Of a stretch of 64,000 nucleotides of DNA, positions 28,159 through 37,150 are shown piece after piece. Both the position numbers and the translations under genes were made by a program. The stretch's first letter is position 1, and every line of letters starts with the position of its first letter. The notes below the pieces were generated by a model. The model was not told the origin of the DNA. It made no database searches and saw nothing but the letters and a program-made list of their open reading frames with translations. Source of the DNA: Planctomycetota bacterium (GTDB taxonomy: Bacteria > Planctomycetota > Phycisphaerae > Phycisphaerales > UBA1924); contig JAFEBP010000004.1 of NCBI GenBank assembly GCA_018242605.1, positions 1 through 64,000 on the forward strand, in the 5' to 3' direction.

Positions 28159-28488
28159 ATGGAACCCGCACCCACCCACCTGGACCTGAAGAAAGACCAC
28201 GGCCTGACGATCCGGTGGCAGGACGGCACGGAGTCGTTCTACCCGATCGGGTACCTGCGTCGCATGTCGCCGAGCGCGGACATGCGGAACCTGCGGGAGC
28301 AGATGCAGAAGAACCCGCTGACCGTTCTGCCTTCAAAGCCCGCGGGCGGGCCACTGACCGCGCTGGGCGCGGAACTGGTGGGCAACTACGCGCTCAAGAT
28401 CAACTTCAGCGACGGGCACAATACCGGCATCTACACGTGGGAATACCTGCGGAGCATCGACCCCAAGGCGTCGCCTCGCTCACCCTGA
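28159..28488 (+). CDS. DUF971 / GBBH-like N-terminal domain protein
   Basis: This is a 109-residue protein with the pattern of the DUF971 family: LKKDHGLTIRWQDG near the start, FYPIGYLRRMSPSAD, and a C-terminal ALKINFSDGHNTGIYTWEYLR. The domain also forms the N-terminus of gamma-butyrobetaine hydroxylase, and stand-alone versions sit in iron-sulfur and quinone-related clusters. Its bacterial function is not settled. The zinc-binding cysteines of the eukaryotic version are absent. recG begins 10 bases after its stop, so the two genes probably form one transcript. Confidence 0.85.
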   Translation: MEPAPTHLDLKKDHGLTIRWQDGTESFYPIGYLRRMSPSADMRNLREQMQKNPLTVLPSKPAGGPLTALGAELVGNYALKINFSDGHNTGIYTWEYLRSIDPKASPRSP

Positions 28489-28498
28489 CCCTGCACCG

Positions 28499-30628
28499 AT
28501 GCCACCCACCCCGCCCCCCATCCAACTGACCACGCCGGTCGACCAGATCCCGGGCGTTACGCCGCGGCAGGCGATGCTGTTGCGCACGCTGGGGCTGACC
28601 AACCTGGGCCGCCTGGTGGCGCACCTGCCGGCGCGGCATGAAAAGGTGGAGGCGGAATCGAGCATCGGCGACCTGGTGGCTGACCAGACGGTGAGCGCAC
28701 GGGGGCAGATCACCGCGACGCGCGTGGTCCGCAGCGGCAAGCCGCGGTTTGAGGCCGTGCTGCACGACGGCACCGGCCGGCTGGACCTGGTGTGGTTCAA
28801 CCAGACATTCATGCGGGACCGGCTGGTGCCGGGTGTTCGCGCCCGCGTGCAGGGCAAGACCAAACGGCGCGGACCGGGGCTGCAGATGGCCAACCCGCAG
28901 TGGGAAGTGCTGCCGCCCGACGACGAGGAGCCGCCCGAGCACGAGTCGCGGATGAAGCCCATCTACCCGGCGAACGAGGAGCTCAAGCCGTGGCTCATCG
29001 CCAAGATCATGGCGGTGGCCGCGCCGCAGGCGCTGCCGCTCATCGACGATCATCTGCCCGAGGAGTACCGGCGCGAACGGCACTTGCCGGAGCTGCGCGA
29101 GGCGTACCGCATGCAGCACTTCGCGGCGGACGAGGCGCAGGCGGCGGAGTCGCGGCGGCGGTTGGCGTACGACGAACTGCTCATGCTGCAACTGGGCGTG
29201 CACATGAAGCGGGCGCACCTGCGCGAACGGCTCAAGGCCCCCGCGCTCAAGAACAACCCGGGCATCGACAAGCACATCCGCGAGCGCATCCCATTTCAAC
29301 TGACGCCCAGCCAGAACGAGGTGGTGAAGGAGATCGCGGAAGACCTCTCCAAGTCGGTCCCGGCCAACCGGCTGATCCAGGGCGACGTGGGATCGGGAAA
29401 GACCGTGGTGGCGTTGTACGCGATGCTCATGGCGGTGGCGAGCGGGCACCAGGCGAGCCTCATGGCGCCCACGGAACTGCTGGCGGAGCAGCACATGGCC
29501 TCGATCTCTCGCATGCTGGAGGGGTCGCGGGTGCGTGCAGAGCTTCTGACTTCGGCCACGCCTCGGGACGCCCGCGAGTCGTTGCTGGAGCGGCTGGCGG
29601 CGGGCGAGGTGGACATCCTGATCGGCACCCACGCGCTGCTCACGGAATCCGTCAGGTTCAAGAGCCTCGCGGTGGCGATCATCGACGAGCAGCATCGGTT
29701 CGGCGTGGTGCAGCGGGCGGGGCTGCGGGCCAAGGCCAGCGACGAGACCACGACGCCGCACGCGCTGGTGATGACCGCCACACCCATCCCGCGGACGCTG
29801 GCGATCACGCTGTTCGGCGACCTCGATATCTCCTCGATCCGCGGGCTGCCGCCGGGACGAAAGCCGATCACGACGCGCGTGAGCCCCGGCAAGGGAAGGA
29901 CCGCGGTGTATGCGGAGATTGAGGAGCGGCTCAAACGCGGTGAGCAGGCGTATGTGGTGGCGCCGGCCATTGACGGCGCGGGGACCGAGACCGGCGCGAC
30001 CGCCGACGCCGATGCCCCGCCGCTGCGGGATTGCCGCACGATCGCGAAGGAACTGGAGACGGTGTACCTGCCCGGACGGCGCGTGGCGCTGATGCACGGG
30101 CAACTCAACCGCGCGGCCCGGGAGGACGTGATGGACCGGTTCCGTCGGCGCGAGATCGACGTGCTCGTGGCCACCACGGTGATCGAGGTAGGCGTGGATG
30201 TGCCCAACGCCACGGCGATGGTGGTGGAACAGGCGGACCGCTTCGGGCTCGCGCAGTTGCACCAGTTGCGCGGGCGCGTCGGGCGCGGCGCGGCGGATTC
30301 GGTGTGCTACCTGATCGCGGACCCCACCACCGACCTGGCAGCGCAGCGGCTGGCGGTGCTCGAGAAGACCTCCGACGGCTTCGCGCTCGCAGAGAAGGAC
30401 TTGGAACTGCGCGGCCCGGGCGAGGTGTTCGGCCAGCGGCAGAGCGGGCTGCCCCCGTTCAAGGTGGCGGACCTGGTCCGGGATCGCGAGCTATTGGGGA
30501 TGGCCCGGCGCGACGCCGCGGCGTGGATCGCGGCGTCACCCGATCTGGCCAAGCCGGAGGAACGGACAATCCGGCGGCGGGTGGTGAAGACCTTCGGGGA
30601 ACACCTGGGGCTGGCGGATGTGGGCTGA
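28499..30628 (+). CDS. recG: ATP-dependent DNA helicase RecG
   Basis: The 709-residue protein remodels stalled forks and Holliday junctions. Domain order is the RecG standard: an N-terminal wedge with PVDQIPGVTPRQAMLLRTLG, then an OB-fold of ~80 residues (RFEAVLHDGTGRLDLVWFNQ). The two helicase lobes follow, with LIQGDVGSGKTVVALYAM (Walker A), APTELLAEQH, IIDEQHRFGV (DEQH box), MTATPIPRTLAITLFGD, TVIEVGVDVPNATAMVVEQADRFGLAQLHQLRGRVGRG, and the C-terminal wedge-contact region. All catalytic motifs are intact. The length is slightly above the usual ~690, owing to an acidic linker after the OB-fold and an Ala/Asp-rich insert before motif IV. Confidence 0.96.
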   Translation: MPPTPPPIQLTTPVDQIPGVTPRQAMLLRTLGLTNLGRLVAHLPARHEKVEAESSIGDLVADQTVSARGQITATRVVRSGKPRFEAVLHDGTGRLDLVWFNQTFMRDRLVPGVRARVQGKTKRRGPGLQMANPQWEVLPPDDEEPPEHESRMKPIYPANEELKPWLIAKIMAVAAPQALPLIDDHLPEEYRRERHLPELREAYRMQHFAADEAQAAESRRRLAYDELLMLQLGVHMKRAHLRERLKAPALKNNPGIDKHIRERIPFQLTPSQNEVVKEIAEDLSKSVPANRLIQGDVGSGKTVVALYAMLMAVASGHQASLMAPTELLAEQHMASISRMLEGSRVRAELLTSATPRDARESLLERLAAGEVDILIGTHALLTESVRFKSLAVAIIDEQHRFGVVQRAGLRAKASDETTTPHALVMTATPIPRTLAITLFGDLDISSIRGLPPGRKPITTRVSPGKGRTAVYAEIEERLKRGEQAYVVAPAIDGAGTETGATADADAPPLRDCRTIAKELETVYLPGRRVALMHGQLNRAAREDVMDRFRRREIDVLVATTVIEVGVDVPNATAMVVEQADRFGLAQLHQLRGRVGRGAADSVCYLIADPTTDLAAQRLAVLEKTSDGFALAEKDLELRGPGEVFGQRQSGLPPFKVADLVRDRELLGMARRDAAAWIAASPDLAKPEERTIRRRVVKTFGEHLGLADVG

Positions 30629-30684
30629 GGCAACGTCAGTGTGATCGCGCATCGCTCGAAGAAAATCCGAGCGGCTCGGTGGGT

Positions 30685-30712
30685 CGCATGCCTCCAGCGT
30701 TGGAGGCATGCG
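30685..30712. repeat. Perfect 12-bp inverted repeat
   Basis: CGCATGCCTCCA (30685-30696) and TGGAGGCATGCG (30701-30712) flank a GCGT loop. There is no T-run after it, so it is not a classical rho-independent terminator. It could still end recG transcription or be a protein-binding palindrome. Confidence 0.7.
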
Positions 30713-31213
30713 CTTCCGAACGCATCATGTAGCCAGAATTCTGCTTTCATCTGACTTCCATCTTCGGCCTCCATGCCGCAAGCCGACATGGTTCAACTCC
30801 AATGACCACCCGTACCTAATAAGAATTACATTTTTATTATAAAGGCACATGGATTGCAGCAGAAACTGCCCCGGCAAGCGGCCCCGCGCCGAGTGCCGCC
30901 GCAAGCAGGACTCGCTGGGTCAGTTGAAAGAGGTCGTTCAAGATCAAGACTCGGGAAAGCCATGGAAAATGCAACGGGCAATCTGCCCGCCCGACATCCC
31001 ACGCCCTTCGCACACCCCTCGCCGCGGCCCCAACCCCAGTGTTCCGGCGTCAAAGCCCGCCAAGCCCACCCAATCAAAATCGGTACGGATTGCGTTAGCA
31101 GTTCTTCGCTCTCAATTCCGCGAACATTGCAGTCCCATGACTTCCCGACTGCCCGAACCTCAGAGCCGGACCGGTCCAATTGTGAGAATTTTCCGTTATT
31201 TCAGGTCTTTCTA

Positions 31214-31242
31214 TTGGCATCGATTTTTCCGTGTGGCATATT
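31214..31242 (+). promoter_or_regulatory. Sigma-70-like promoter candidate
   Basis: TTGGCA (31214-31219) and CATATT (31237-31242) are separated by 17 bases in a locally AT-rich stretch, 31 bases before the start codon at 31274. AAGGAG at 31261-31266 is the ribosome binding site. Confidence 0.45.
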
Positions 31243-31273
31243 TGGGGGAGCAACCCCGCAAAGGAGAATGGCC

Positions 31274-33454
31274 ATGCCGCGCGCTCAATCCGCTTCCTCT
31301 CACGCCCGCACACCGCTCGCAAGATTCTCATGGCTGAGTCTCGCGCTCGTTGCTTCGTGCCTATTTCAGGCATCCGCCCTAGCCCAGGTCGATCCATCGG
31401 GCATCGAGTTCGTCACCGTCGGCGCTCCCGGCAACCCGGCATATTCCGGACCGGACAACAACAACGCAGTCACCGGCCGCGGCAGCGTGGGCTACGAGTA
31501 CCGCATCGGCAAGACAGAAGTCACCACCGCCCAGTGGATGGAGTTTTTCAATCACTTCGACTCCCGAGTGCCGTGGATCGACACGCCGTTCTTCTGGGGT
31601 GCGACTGCGACAGGAAATTCAAACGAGCCGTACCGCCTGTTAAATTCGCCAACTGCCGGCCTACGCCCGGTGAGCGGCATCACCTGGCGCACCGCCGCGA
31701 TGTTCTGCAACTGGCTCTGCAACGACAAACGGACAGACATCGCGGCCGTGATGAACGGCGCGTACGACGTATCGACCTTTGGCGAGGTACACGGGAACTT
31801 CACTGATCAATGGGAACACACTCCTGGAGCGAGGTACTGGATCCCGACGCTCGATGAATGGATAAAGGCGAGTTACTACGACCCCAACTACGGCGGCAGC
31901 GGCGTCGGTGGATGGTGGTGGAACAGCATCAACGGCACCAATGTGCCGCTCGTGTACGGCCCGCCAGGACAAGGCCAGGCAAACGCCGGGTTCTCTCTGC
32001 CGGGTGGAGGTGAGTACGCAATTCCACTGATGTCTTATCCGGCTGTTACTTCCCCGTGGGGACTGCTCGATACCGCGGGAGCCACGACCGAGTATCTTGA
32101 GACGGTTCACGTCGTAGATGGAATCCCAACTCGGCAGTTCATGGGAAGTCACTGGACTGCCGCGTATCGGCAGGGTGATCGAATTTACGGGATCGGAGAT
32201 GCTTTCCCATCCAACCCAACAGCCTACTCAGGTTTCCGCATCGCGGCCGCCGTCCCCTCGTCGGGCTCGGCCACGCTCGCGATGATTCTCGCGGCTCGCT
32301 TGTGTGCGCGGCGCAACCACGCGAGTGCGCGCCAGCGCGAAGGCCGCAGGATTGGCATTGGCCGCGTGAGGCGCGGCGCACCCTTGCTCGCCCTCGCGCT
32401 CACCGCCGCGGCGTCACGCCCCGCCTCCGCCCAGGTCGACCCCTCCGGCATCGAGTTCGTCACCGTCGGCGCTCCCGGCAACCCGGCGTATGCAGGACCG
32501 GACAACAACAACGCCGTCACGGGTCGCGGCAGCGTGGGATACGAATACCGCATCGGTAAAACCGAAGTGACGACCGCCCAGTGGATCGAGTTTTTCAACC
32601 TCTATCTCGGCCGGGTGCCGTGGATGCAGGCTCCGTCGCGTTGGGGCGCAGTCAGCACGGGCAATCCGGACCAACCGTACCAACTGAGTGGCTCGCCCAC
32701 GGCCGGCATGCGCCCTGTCGGGGGCGTTGATTGGCGCACCTCCGCCATGTTCTGCAACTGGCTGTGCAACGACCGCCGCCCAGACATCTCCGCCGTGATG
32801 AACGGCGCGTACGACGTTTCAACTTTCGGTGAAGTAAATGGCAACTTCACCGATCAACGTGAACACACTCCCGGTGCTCGATATTGGATCCCCACGCTCG
32901 ACGAGTGGATAAAAGCCAACTTTTACGATCCGAACTACGGCGGCACAGGAGTCGGCGGCTGGTGGTGGAACAGCATCAACGGCACCAACGTGCCGCTTGT
33001 GTACGGACCGCCCGGCCAAGGCCAGGCGAACGCGGGATTCACGCTCCCGGGCGGCGGCGAATACGCAATCCCTTTGATGTCGTATCCGGATGTCCGTACT
33101 CCTTGGGGGCTGCTGGATACCGCCGGAGCGACTTCCGAATGGCTGGAGACTGTCCGAGTCGTTGATGCCATTCCGTACAGGAGATTTCAGGGCAGCCATT
33201 GGGGCGGCACTCCCATCGACCGCATTTATGCCGTCAGCGCCGACTTCCCGTCATCTCCCTCACTTGAGCACGGTTTTCGCATCGCTGCGGCCGTCCCTTC
33301 GTCGGGAACGGCATCGCTCGCGATGATTCTCACGGCTCGCTTGTGTACGCGGCGACGCCGTAACAAGGAGTCTCGCCACGCATTTGACAAGACTGGCGAT
33401 TCTGATTACTTGCGTGCTGGCTACCGTGGCCCATTCCTCGTTTGCGGACAATGA
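31274..33454 (+). CDS. In-frame fused tandem duplicate of an FGE/SUMF1-like exported protein
   Basis: One uninterrupted frame of 726 residues holds two homologous proteins. Copy 1 (residues ~1-350) has a signal peptide (LSLALVASCLFQASALAQ), an FGE/SUMF1-type fold (VDPSGIEFVTVG, YRIGKTEVTTAQWMEFFN, TLDEWIKASYYDPNYGG, SGFRIAA) and a CTERM-like tail VPSSGSATLAMILAARLCARR. Copy 2 follows with its own internal signal peptide (RRGAPLLALALTAAASRPASAQ), the same domain and the tail VPSSGTASLAMILTARLCTRRRR. The period is 1047 bases (349 codons). The FGE catalytic cysteine pattern is not evident, so enzymatic activity is doubtful. An in-frame GTG at 32366 could start copy 2 separately. The last ~30 residues read into the next gene's signal sequence. 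Confidence 0.82.
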   Translation: MPRAQSASSHARTPLARFSWLSLALVASCLFQASALAQVDPSGIEFVTVGAPGNPAYSGPDNNNAVTGRGSVGYEYRIGKTEVTTAQWMEFFNHFDSRVPWIDTPFFWGATATGNSNEPYRLLNSPTAGLRPVSGITWRTAAMFCNWLCNDKRTDIAAVMNGAYDVSTFGEVHGNFTDQWEHTPGARYWIPTLDEWIKASYYDPNYGGSGVGGWWWNSINGTNVPLVYGPPGQGQANAGFSLPGGGEYAIPLMSYPAVTSPWGLLDTAGATTEYLETVHVVDGIPTRQFMGSHWTAAYRQGDRIYGIGDAFPSNPTAYSGFRIAAAVPSSGSATLAMILAARLCARRNHASARQREGRRIGIGRVRRGAPLLALALTAAASRPASAQVDPSGIEFVTVGAPGNPAYAGPDNNNAVTGRGSVGYEYRIGKTEVTTAQWIEFFNLYLGRVPWMQAPSRWGAVSTGNPDQPYQLSGSPTAGMRPVGGVDWRTSAMFCNWLCNDRRPDISAVMNGAYDVSTFGEVNGNFTDQREHTPGARYWIPTLDEWIKANFYDPNYGGTGVGGWWWNSINGTNVPLVYGPPGQGQANAGFTLPGGGEYAIPLMSYPDVRTPWGLLDTAGATSEWLETVRVVDAIPYRRFQGSHWGGTPIDRIYAVSADFPSSPSLEHGFRIAAAVPSSGTASLAMILTARLCTRRRRNKESRHAFDKTGDSDYLRAGYRGPFLVCGQ

Positions 33455-36026
33455 AATCCGGGTGTATCGTCGAGTCTCGACGTCGAGTGGTCTGCTCGAC
33501 CCAGAATTGATGCTTCAGGTGGGCGCAGGTGAAGACTTTCAGATTGACTTGACCACGCCGCCGTGGAACAACTTGTGTCCCGGATGTGAGAATGAAGTAA
33601 TTCTCATCAACGCTACAAATCCGACGACGCAGAGTGTCGGGCACATTACTTTGCGGGGAAGCCGCAATGCTGAGTCGCAACTTCGTGTGATTGTGGGGTC
33701 CGACCTGACAGACATTCCTCAGGTTCCCTCCGAACCCATCGCGGCGGGCTGCCTGCACTGGTCCGGCATCCACGCGATTGACCTCAACGGCAACGCCGGT
33801 CAAGATACGGGAATCGCACGCTCTATCGTGCTCGCCGCCGCGGTCTATGGGAACTTCCAAGGCGATCCCAACGCACGAATTGAAGTCGGTCGAGTCTATC
33901 GTCTTCAGGCTTCCGAGATCGGCAACGGAGTTCTTTCCATACCTGTTCATGCATTTCAAGCGGATGCTAGCTACAACGCCATCAACTACATCGTTGTCCG
34001 CAATTCAATTACTGCGCCCGTGATCGCCCAAGACGATATTTACACGACCGCCCGTTGCGGCATTGACCGGGTATTCGTTGGCTCACAGTTGCCCGTCGCG
34101 GGTATCAGTGGACGAATTGCTGCCGTGAGAGGCAAGATCAACAGCATCGTCACACGCGGCCCCATCACTACTCCATTCACAACCGCGCAACCCGGCATCC
34201 AAGCGGGGTTCGGAATCGACCAGATCATCGCCGGAGCGTTGGATGCGCAAGGTCATCCGGTCCCGATTGACATCAGCACGACCGTCGTCGCCAACGCAAC
34301 GGACCAGAATAGTGCGTACCTCAAGATCATCAACGCAACAGGTGATCTGACCGAAAAAGTCAACGCGGGCGTCCTCGGAGGCATCAATAACTACGAGAGT
34401 GAGGAAGACGACCGCGGCATTCGAGTCGACGGGACGATCACCGCGCCGATCTCGATTGCCACCACCTTCGCCGACGGAATGATCATCGCAGAGGACTTCG
34501 CGCCCGGCGCCGACATCATCATCGGCTACAAACTTTCCGCCCAGATCAAGGCACGCAATGGCTCGCTGCGCCGCATCTACGTCGGCTACAACTCAATCGA
34601 ATCGAATCGAGGAATGACCGGAACGACTTCCATCCCTTACGGGGTGCCATTCTCTCGCCCCTCGATCATTGCGGCCAAGCACATCGAAGAGCTTCATCTG
34701 TACGCGATGGTTGCATCCGGCTCAGTGGCTCCGAACGTGACCGCCGATGAGATCACACAACTCGATGTCGGGCGGATGGAGTGGGGCTTGATCGAGGGAA
34801 AGACCCCGGACCGACCAGGCTTCCACTACCCATACGTTAAATTTGAGAAAGTGCAGGTCGCGGAGACGTTCACCACCTGGACGTGCGGCGGTGGATTCTC
34901 CGGACAAGGCAGTCAGCCCGCTTCGTGTGCTAATGTGGTCGCGGAGATTTGGTCGGATACGTTCGATACGTTTGAGATCTTCGGTAACCATGGCGGAATC
35001 CTCCACTTGTACACGCTTCCCTGGAACCGCGACATTTTGATCGGCGGCAGCCTGTACAACTACTATCGCCTTGGATACTCCGCACCGGATTCCTACCCGC
35101 GTCTACTTCACGACGCGATCACCGTTGATCAGCCTCAAGGCCTGCACGGCCGAATCGTCATCAATCAGAACGGCGTCGCAAACCCCGACCTGCTCGACCA
35201 TGGCTATAGCGCTTGTGCTGTCAATACGGCTTCAGGATTCAAGCGGTTCTTCTACCAATCACCTTTGTCCGATGATCCTCAGTTTGAACTACCGACGTAC
35301 ACGATCGCATCAGCTCCTCTCGGAGGCGGAGCCATTGGAATCTCCCGCTTCTACCTCTACGACTCGGACTGTTTCCCCGTCAACGAGGGAAGTGATCCAC
35401 CCCAGGTCCTGTTGCAGAGTCAGTTCTCGTCCGTTTGCGAGAACGTGCCTGTGGTGGGAATCACACTCCAGTGGTACGGTCCAGTGAGGACGGATCTTGA
35501 GACCGGTTCGCCCGTCGTGCTTGAGTTCATCCGTTTCATCAATAACACCCCTTTCGGCTACCCGGTGCCGCCTGCTCATTACTCGGTGACCGTGAAGCGC
35601 GGCACGGAGTTGGGTTCGAGCCGCGAAATCCACATCATTGGAAAGGCGGACTGGGCCTACGGCGCAGGCGTCTACCGCGTGAAGCAAAGGGCAGGCGTCA
35701 GTCCTTCGGGCAAGCCGTTCCTGTACTGTGACACTGTTGATCTCCAGCCCGCGGTACAGGACTTTGAATACTGGTTTTATCTCGGCCCCGATTGCAACTG
35801 CGATGGAATCACGGACACAGAGGATTGCCCCCACGGAGGGTGTACGTGTCCGGCTGATTTTAATCAGGACGGCGGAGTAGATGGCTCGGACGTCCAGGCG
35901 TTCTTCCTGGTCTGGGAAGCCGGTGAGTCCCCCGCAGATACCAACTGCGACGGCGGCGTCGACGGTCTTGATGTCGAAGCTTTCTTCATCGCTTGGGAAG
36001 CCGGTGATCCCACCTGCGGCGGTTGA
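33384..36026 (+). CDS. Exported beta-rich protein with dockerin-like C-terminus
   Basis: The start is TTG at 33384, with AAGGAG 13 bases upstream and a signal peptide (RLAILITCVLATVAHSSFA). It overlaps the preceding frame by 71 bases. The 880-residue protein is largely beta-strand. Residues ~200-420 carry solenoid-like strands resembling the repeats of the giant surface protein (ISGRIAAVRGKINSIVTRG, DGTITAPISIATTFADGMI). I do not recognise the family of residues 30-780. The last ~75 residues form a cysteine-bearing linker (DCNCDGITDTEDCPHGG) and a paired dockerin-like module (ADFNQDGGVDGSDVQAFFL, NCDGGVDGLDVEAFFIAWE) like that of the protein at 10.1 kb. It probably shares an anchor with that protein. 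It ends just before a terminator. Confidence 0.85.
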   Translation: MTRLAILITCVLATVAHSSFADNEIRVYRRVSTSSGLLDPELMLQVGAGEDFQIDLTTPPWNNLCPGCENEVILINATNPTTQSVGHITLRGSRNAESQLRVIVGSDLTDIPQVPSEPIAAGCLHWSGIHAIDLNGNAGQDTGIARSIVLAAAVYGNFQGDPNARIEVGRVYRLQASEIGNGVLSIPVHAFQADASYNAINYIVVRNSITAPVIAQDDIYTTARCGIDRVFVGSQLPVAGISGRIAAVRGKINSIVTRGPITTPFTTAQPGIQAGFGIDQIIAGALDAQGHPVPIDISTTVVANATDQNSAYLKIINATGDLTEKVNAGVLGGINNYESEEDDRGIRVDGTITAPISIATTFADGMIIAEDFAPGADIIIGYKLSAQIKARNGSLRRIYVGYNSIESNRGMTGTTSIPYGVPFSRPSIIAAKHIEELHLYAMVASGSVAPNVTADEITQLDVGRMEWGLIEGKTPDRPGFHYPYVKFEKVQVAETFTTWTCGGGFSGQGSQPASCANVVAEIWSDTFDTFEIFGNHGGILHLYTLPWNRDILIGGSLYNYYRLGYSAPDSYPRLLHDAITVDQPQGLHGRIVINQNGVANPDLLDHGYSACAVNTASGFKRFFYQSPLSDDPQFELPTYTIASAPLGGGAIGISRFYLYDSDCFPVNEGSDPPQVLLQSQFSSVCENVPVVGITLQWYGPVRTDLETGSPVVLEFIRFINNTPFGYPVPPAHYSVTVKRGTELGSSREIHIIGKADWAYGAGVYRVKQRAGVSPSGKPFLYCDTVDLQPAVQDFEYWFYLGPDCNCDGITDTEDCPHGGCTCPADFNQDGGVDGSDVQAFFLVWEAGESPADTNCDGGVDGLDVEAFFIAWEAGDPTCGG

Positions 36027-36059
36027 TCGACCGCTGCAACAGCGACTCCCGACCCAGCT

Positions 36060-36090
36060 CCCGCGCTCAACGGCGCGGGTTTTTGTTTCT
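36060..36090 (+). terminator. Rho-independent terminator
   Basis: CCCGCGC (36060-36066) pairs with GCGCGGG (36073-36079) around a 6-base loop. TTTTTGTTTCT follows. It ends the dockerin-protein transcript. Confidence 0.85.
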
Positions 36091-36286
36091 CGCACCACCG
36101 CCCGCAAATGTGCGCACACCTCGCGCACTCCTGCCAAATTCCCCGCAACCCCACCCGCCCCCGGCGTATCACCCCTCAGCCGCCCGCGCAATCGCCCGCG
36201 GCCGTTGTTCTTTGACAATCGAACAGAACACTCCGCCAGACCTGAGCGCTCACGCCGCGCTCCCTTCCCCACCAACACCGCGCCAG

Positions 36287-37089
36287 CGACCAAAAGTTCA
36301 TCGCGCACGCCGCCATGCACCGCAGTTCCCTCAACGCACGCTGCCACCACTCTTCATGTCCCAATTTCCCCATCTCCCCCTTTCCGCATGTCGTCCGCCC
36401 CCACCAAAAGTTCATCCTCACCGGGCACCGCCGCTCCCCGTCCGCCGCCGCGCCCCGACACGATGCTCCCACGCATCCCGCTGCCCGTGCTCGCCACCAA
36501 AAGTTCATCCGCACACCAAATCTTCAACTCCTGCCGCCCGCACCCTCACCGGCCCCTGCACAGCCCCACGCCGGCTTCGACCGCTTTCAAAGTCCCAATA
36601 ACCCGGACCTCGCGCCGCGCACACGCCACCAAAACTTCATCCGCTCCGGCACCCCATCCTGACCGCACGTTATCTCCGCCCTTCATTTCCCCATTTCCTA
36701 CTTTCCCCCTGTCCCACTTTCGTCCGCTCCACCAAAAGTTCATCCGCACACCAAATCTTCAACTTCTCCCGCCCGCACCCTCACCGGCCCCTGCAAAGCC
36801 CCACGCCGCCTCCGACCACCCCAATGTCCAGATAACCACCTCCCTCGCGCCGCGCACACGCCACCAAAAGTTCATCTGCACACACCGCCCATCCTGAACG
36901 CACGAGCCCTCCACTCTTCATTTCCCTATTTCCCCATTTCCCCCTTTCCCAATTTCCCCTGCGCTCGCCACCAAAAGTTCATGTGCACACGCCGCCCATC
37001 CTGAACGCACGCGACCTCCACTCTTCATTTCCCTATTTCCCCATTTCCCCGTTTCCCAATTTCCCCTGCACTCGCCACCAAAAGTTCAT
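36287..37089 (-). repeat. Eight-copy tandem repeat array
   Basis: The core CCACCAAAAGTTCAT (or a one- to two-base variant) begins at 36287, 36401, 36494, 36626, 36729, 36861, 36968 and 37075. The start-to-start distances are 114, 93, 132, 103, 132, 107 and 107 bases. Two unit types can be told apart. The 132-base type holds CACCAAATCTTCAAC, GCACCCTCACCGGCCCCTGC and a GCGCCGCGCACACG end. The ~107-base type carries a polypyrimidine tract (CATTTCCCTATTTCCCC and similar). The two 107-base units are nearly identical to each other. The orientation is opposite to the two copies at 5.26 and 5.39 kb. Confidence 0.9.
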
Positions 37090-37150
37090 GCGCACCCAGG
37101 TGTCCCACAGGAGTGCCCCCACCCAATCCGCCGCCGTGACTGTTCTAAGT

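Larger units (their letters stand above)
30629..31273. other. Gene-free region at the left border of the island
   Basis: This 645-base stretch holds a 12-bp perfect palindrome (30685-30712), a distinctly AT-rich patch near 30815-30850, and a promoter candidate at 31214-31242. No conserved frame was found. Confidence 0.5.
36027..37150. other. Gene-free region dominated by a tandem repeat array
   Basis: More than 1.1 kb without a credible gene separates the dockerin-tagged protein gene and pdeM. It contains a terminator and an eight-copy repeat array. Open frames on both strands consist of repeated MNFWW-type segments, or Pro/Ser-rich translation of pyrimidine tracts, and are rejected as proteins. 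Confidence 0.75.

Noticed and set aside
30685..30712. Rho-independent terminator for recG
   Set aside because: The stem is perfect but no T-run follows, so it is recorded only as a palindrome.
36176..36514. Small proteins of the MNFWW type on the minus strand
   Set aside because: The frames arise from the repeat core itself, differ after it, and lack ribosome binding sites. The repeat explains the shared start.
36287..37089. CRISPR array
   Set aside because: The recurring unit is a 15-base core at irregular 93-132-base spacing, the intervening sequences are related to one another, and no cas gene is present.
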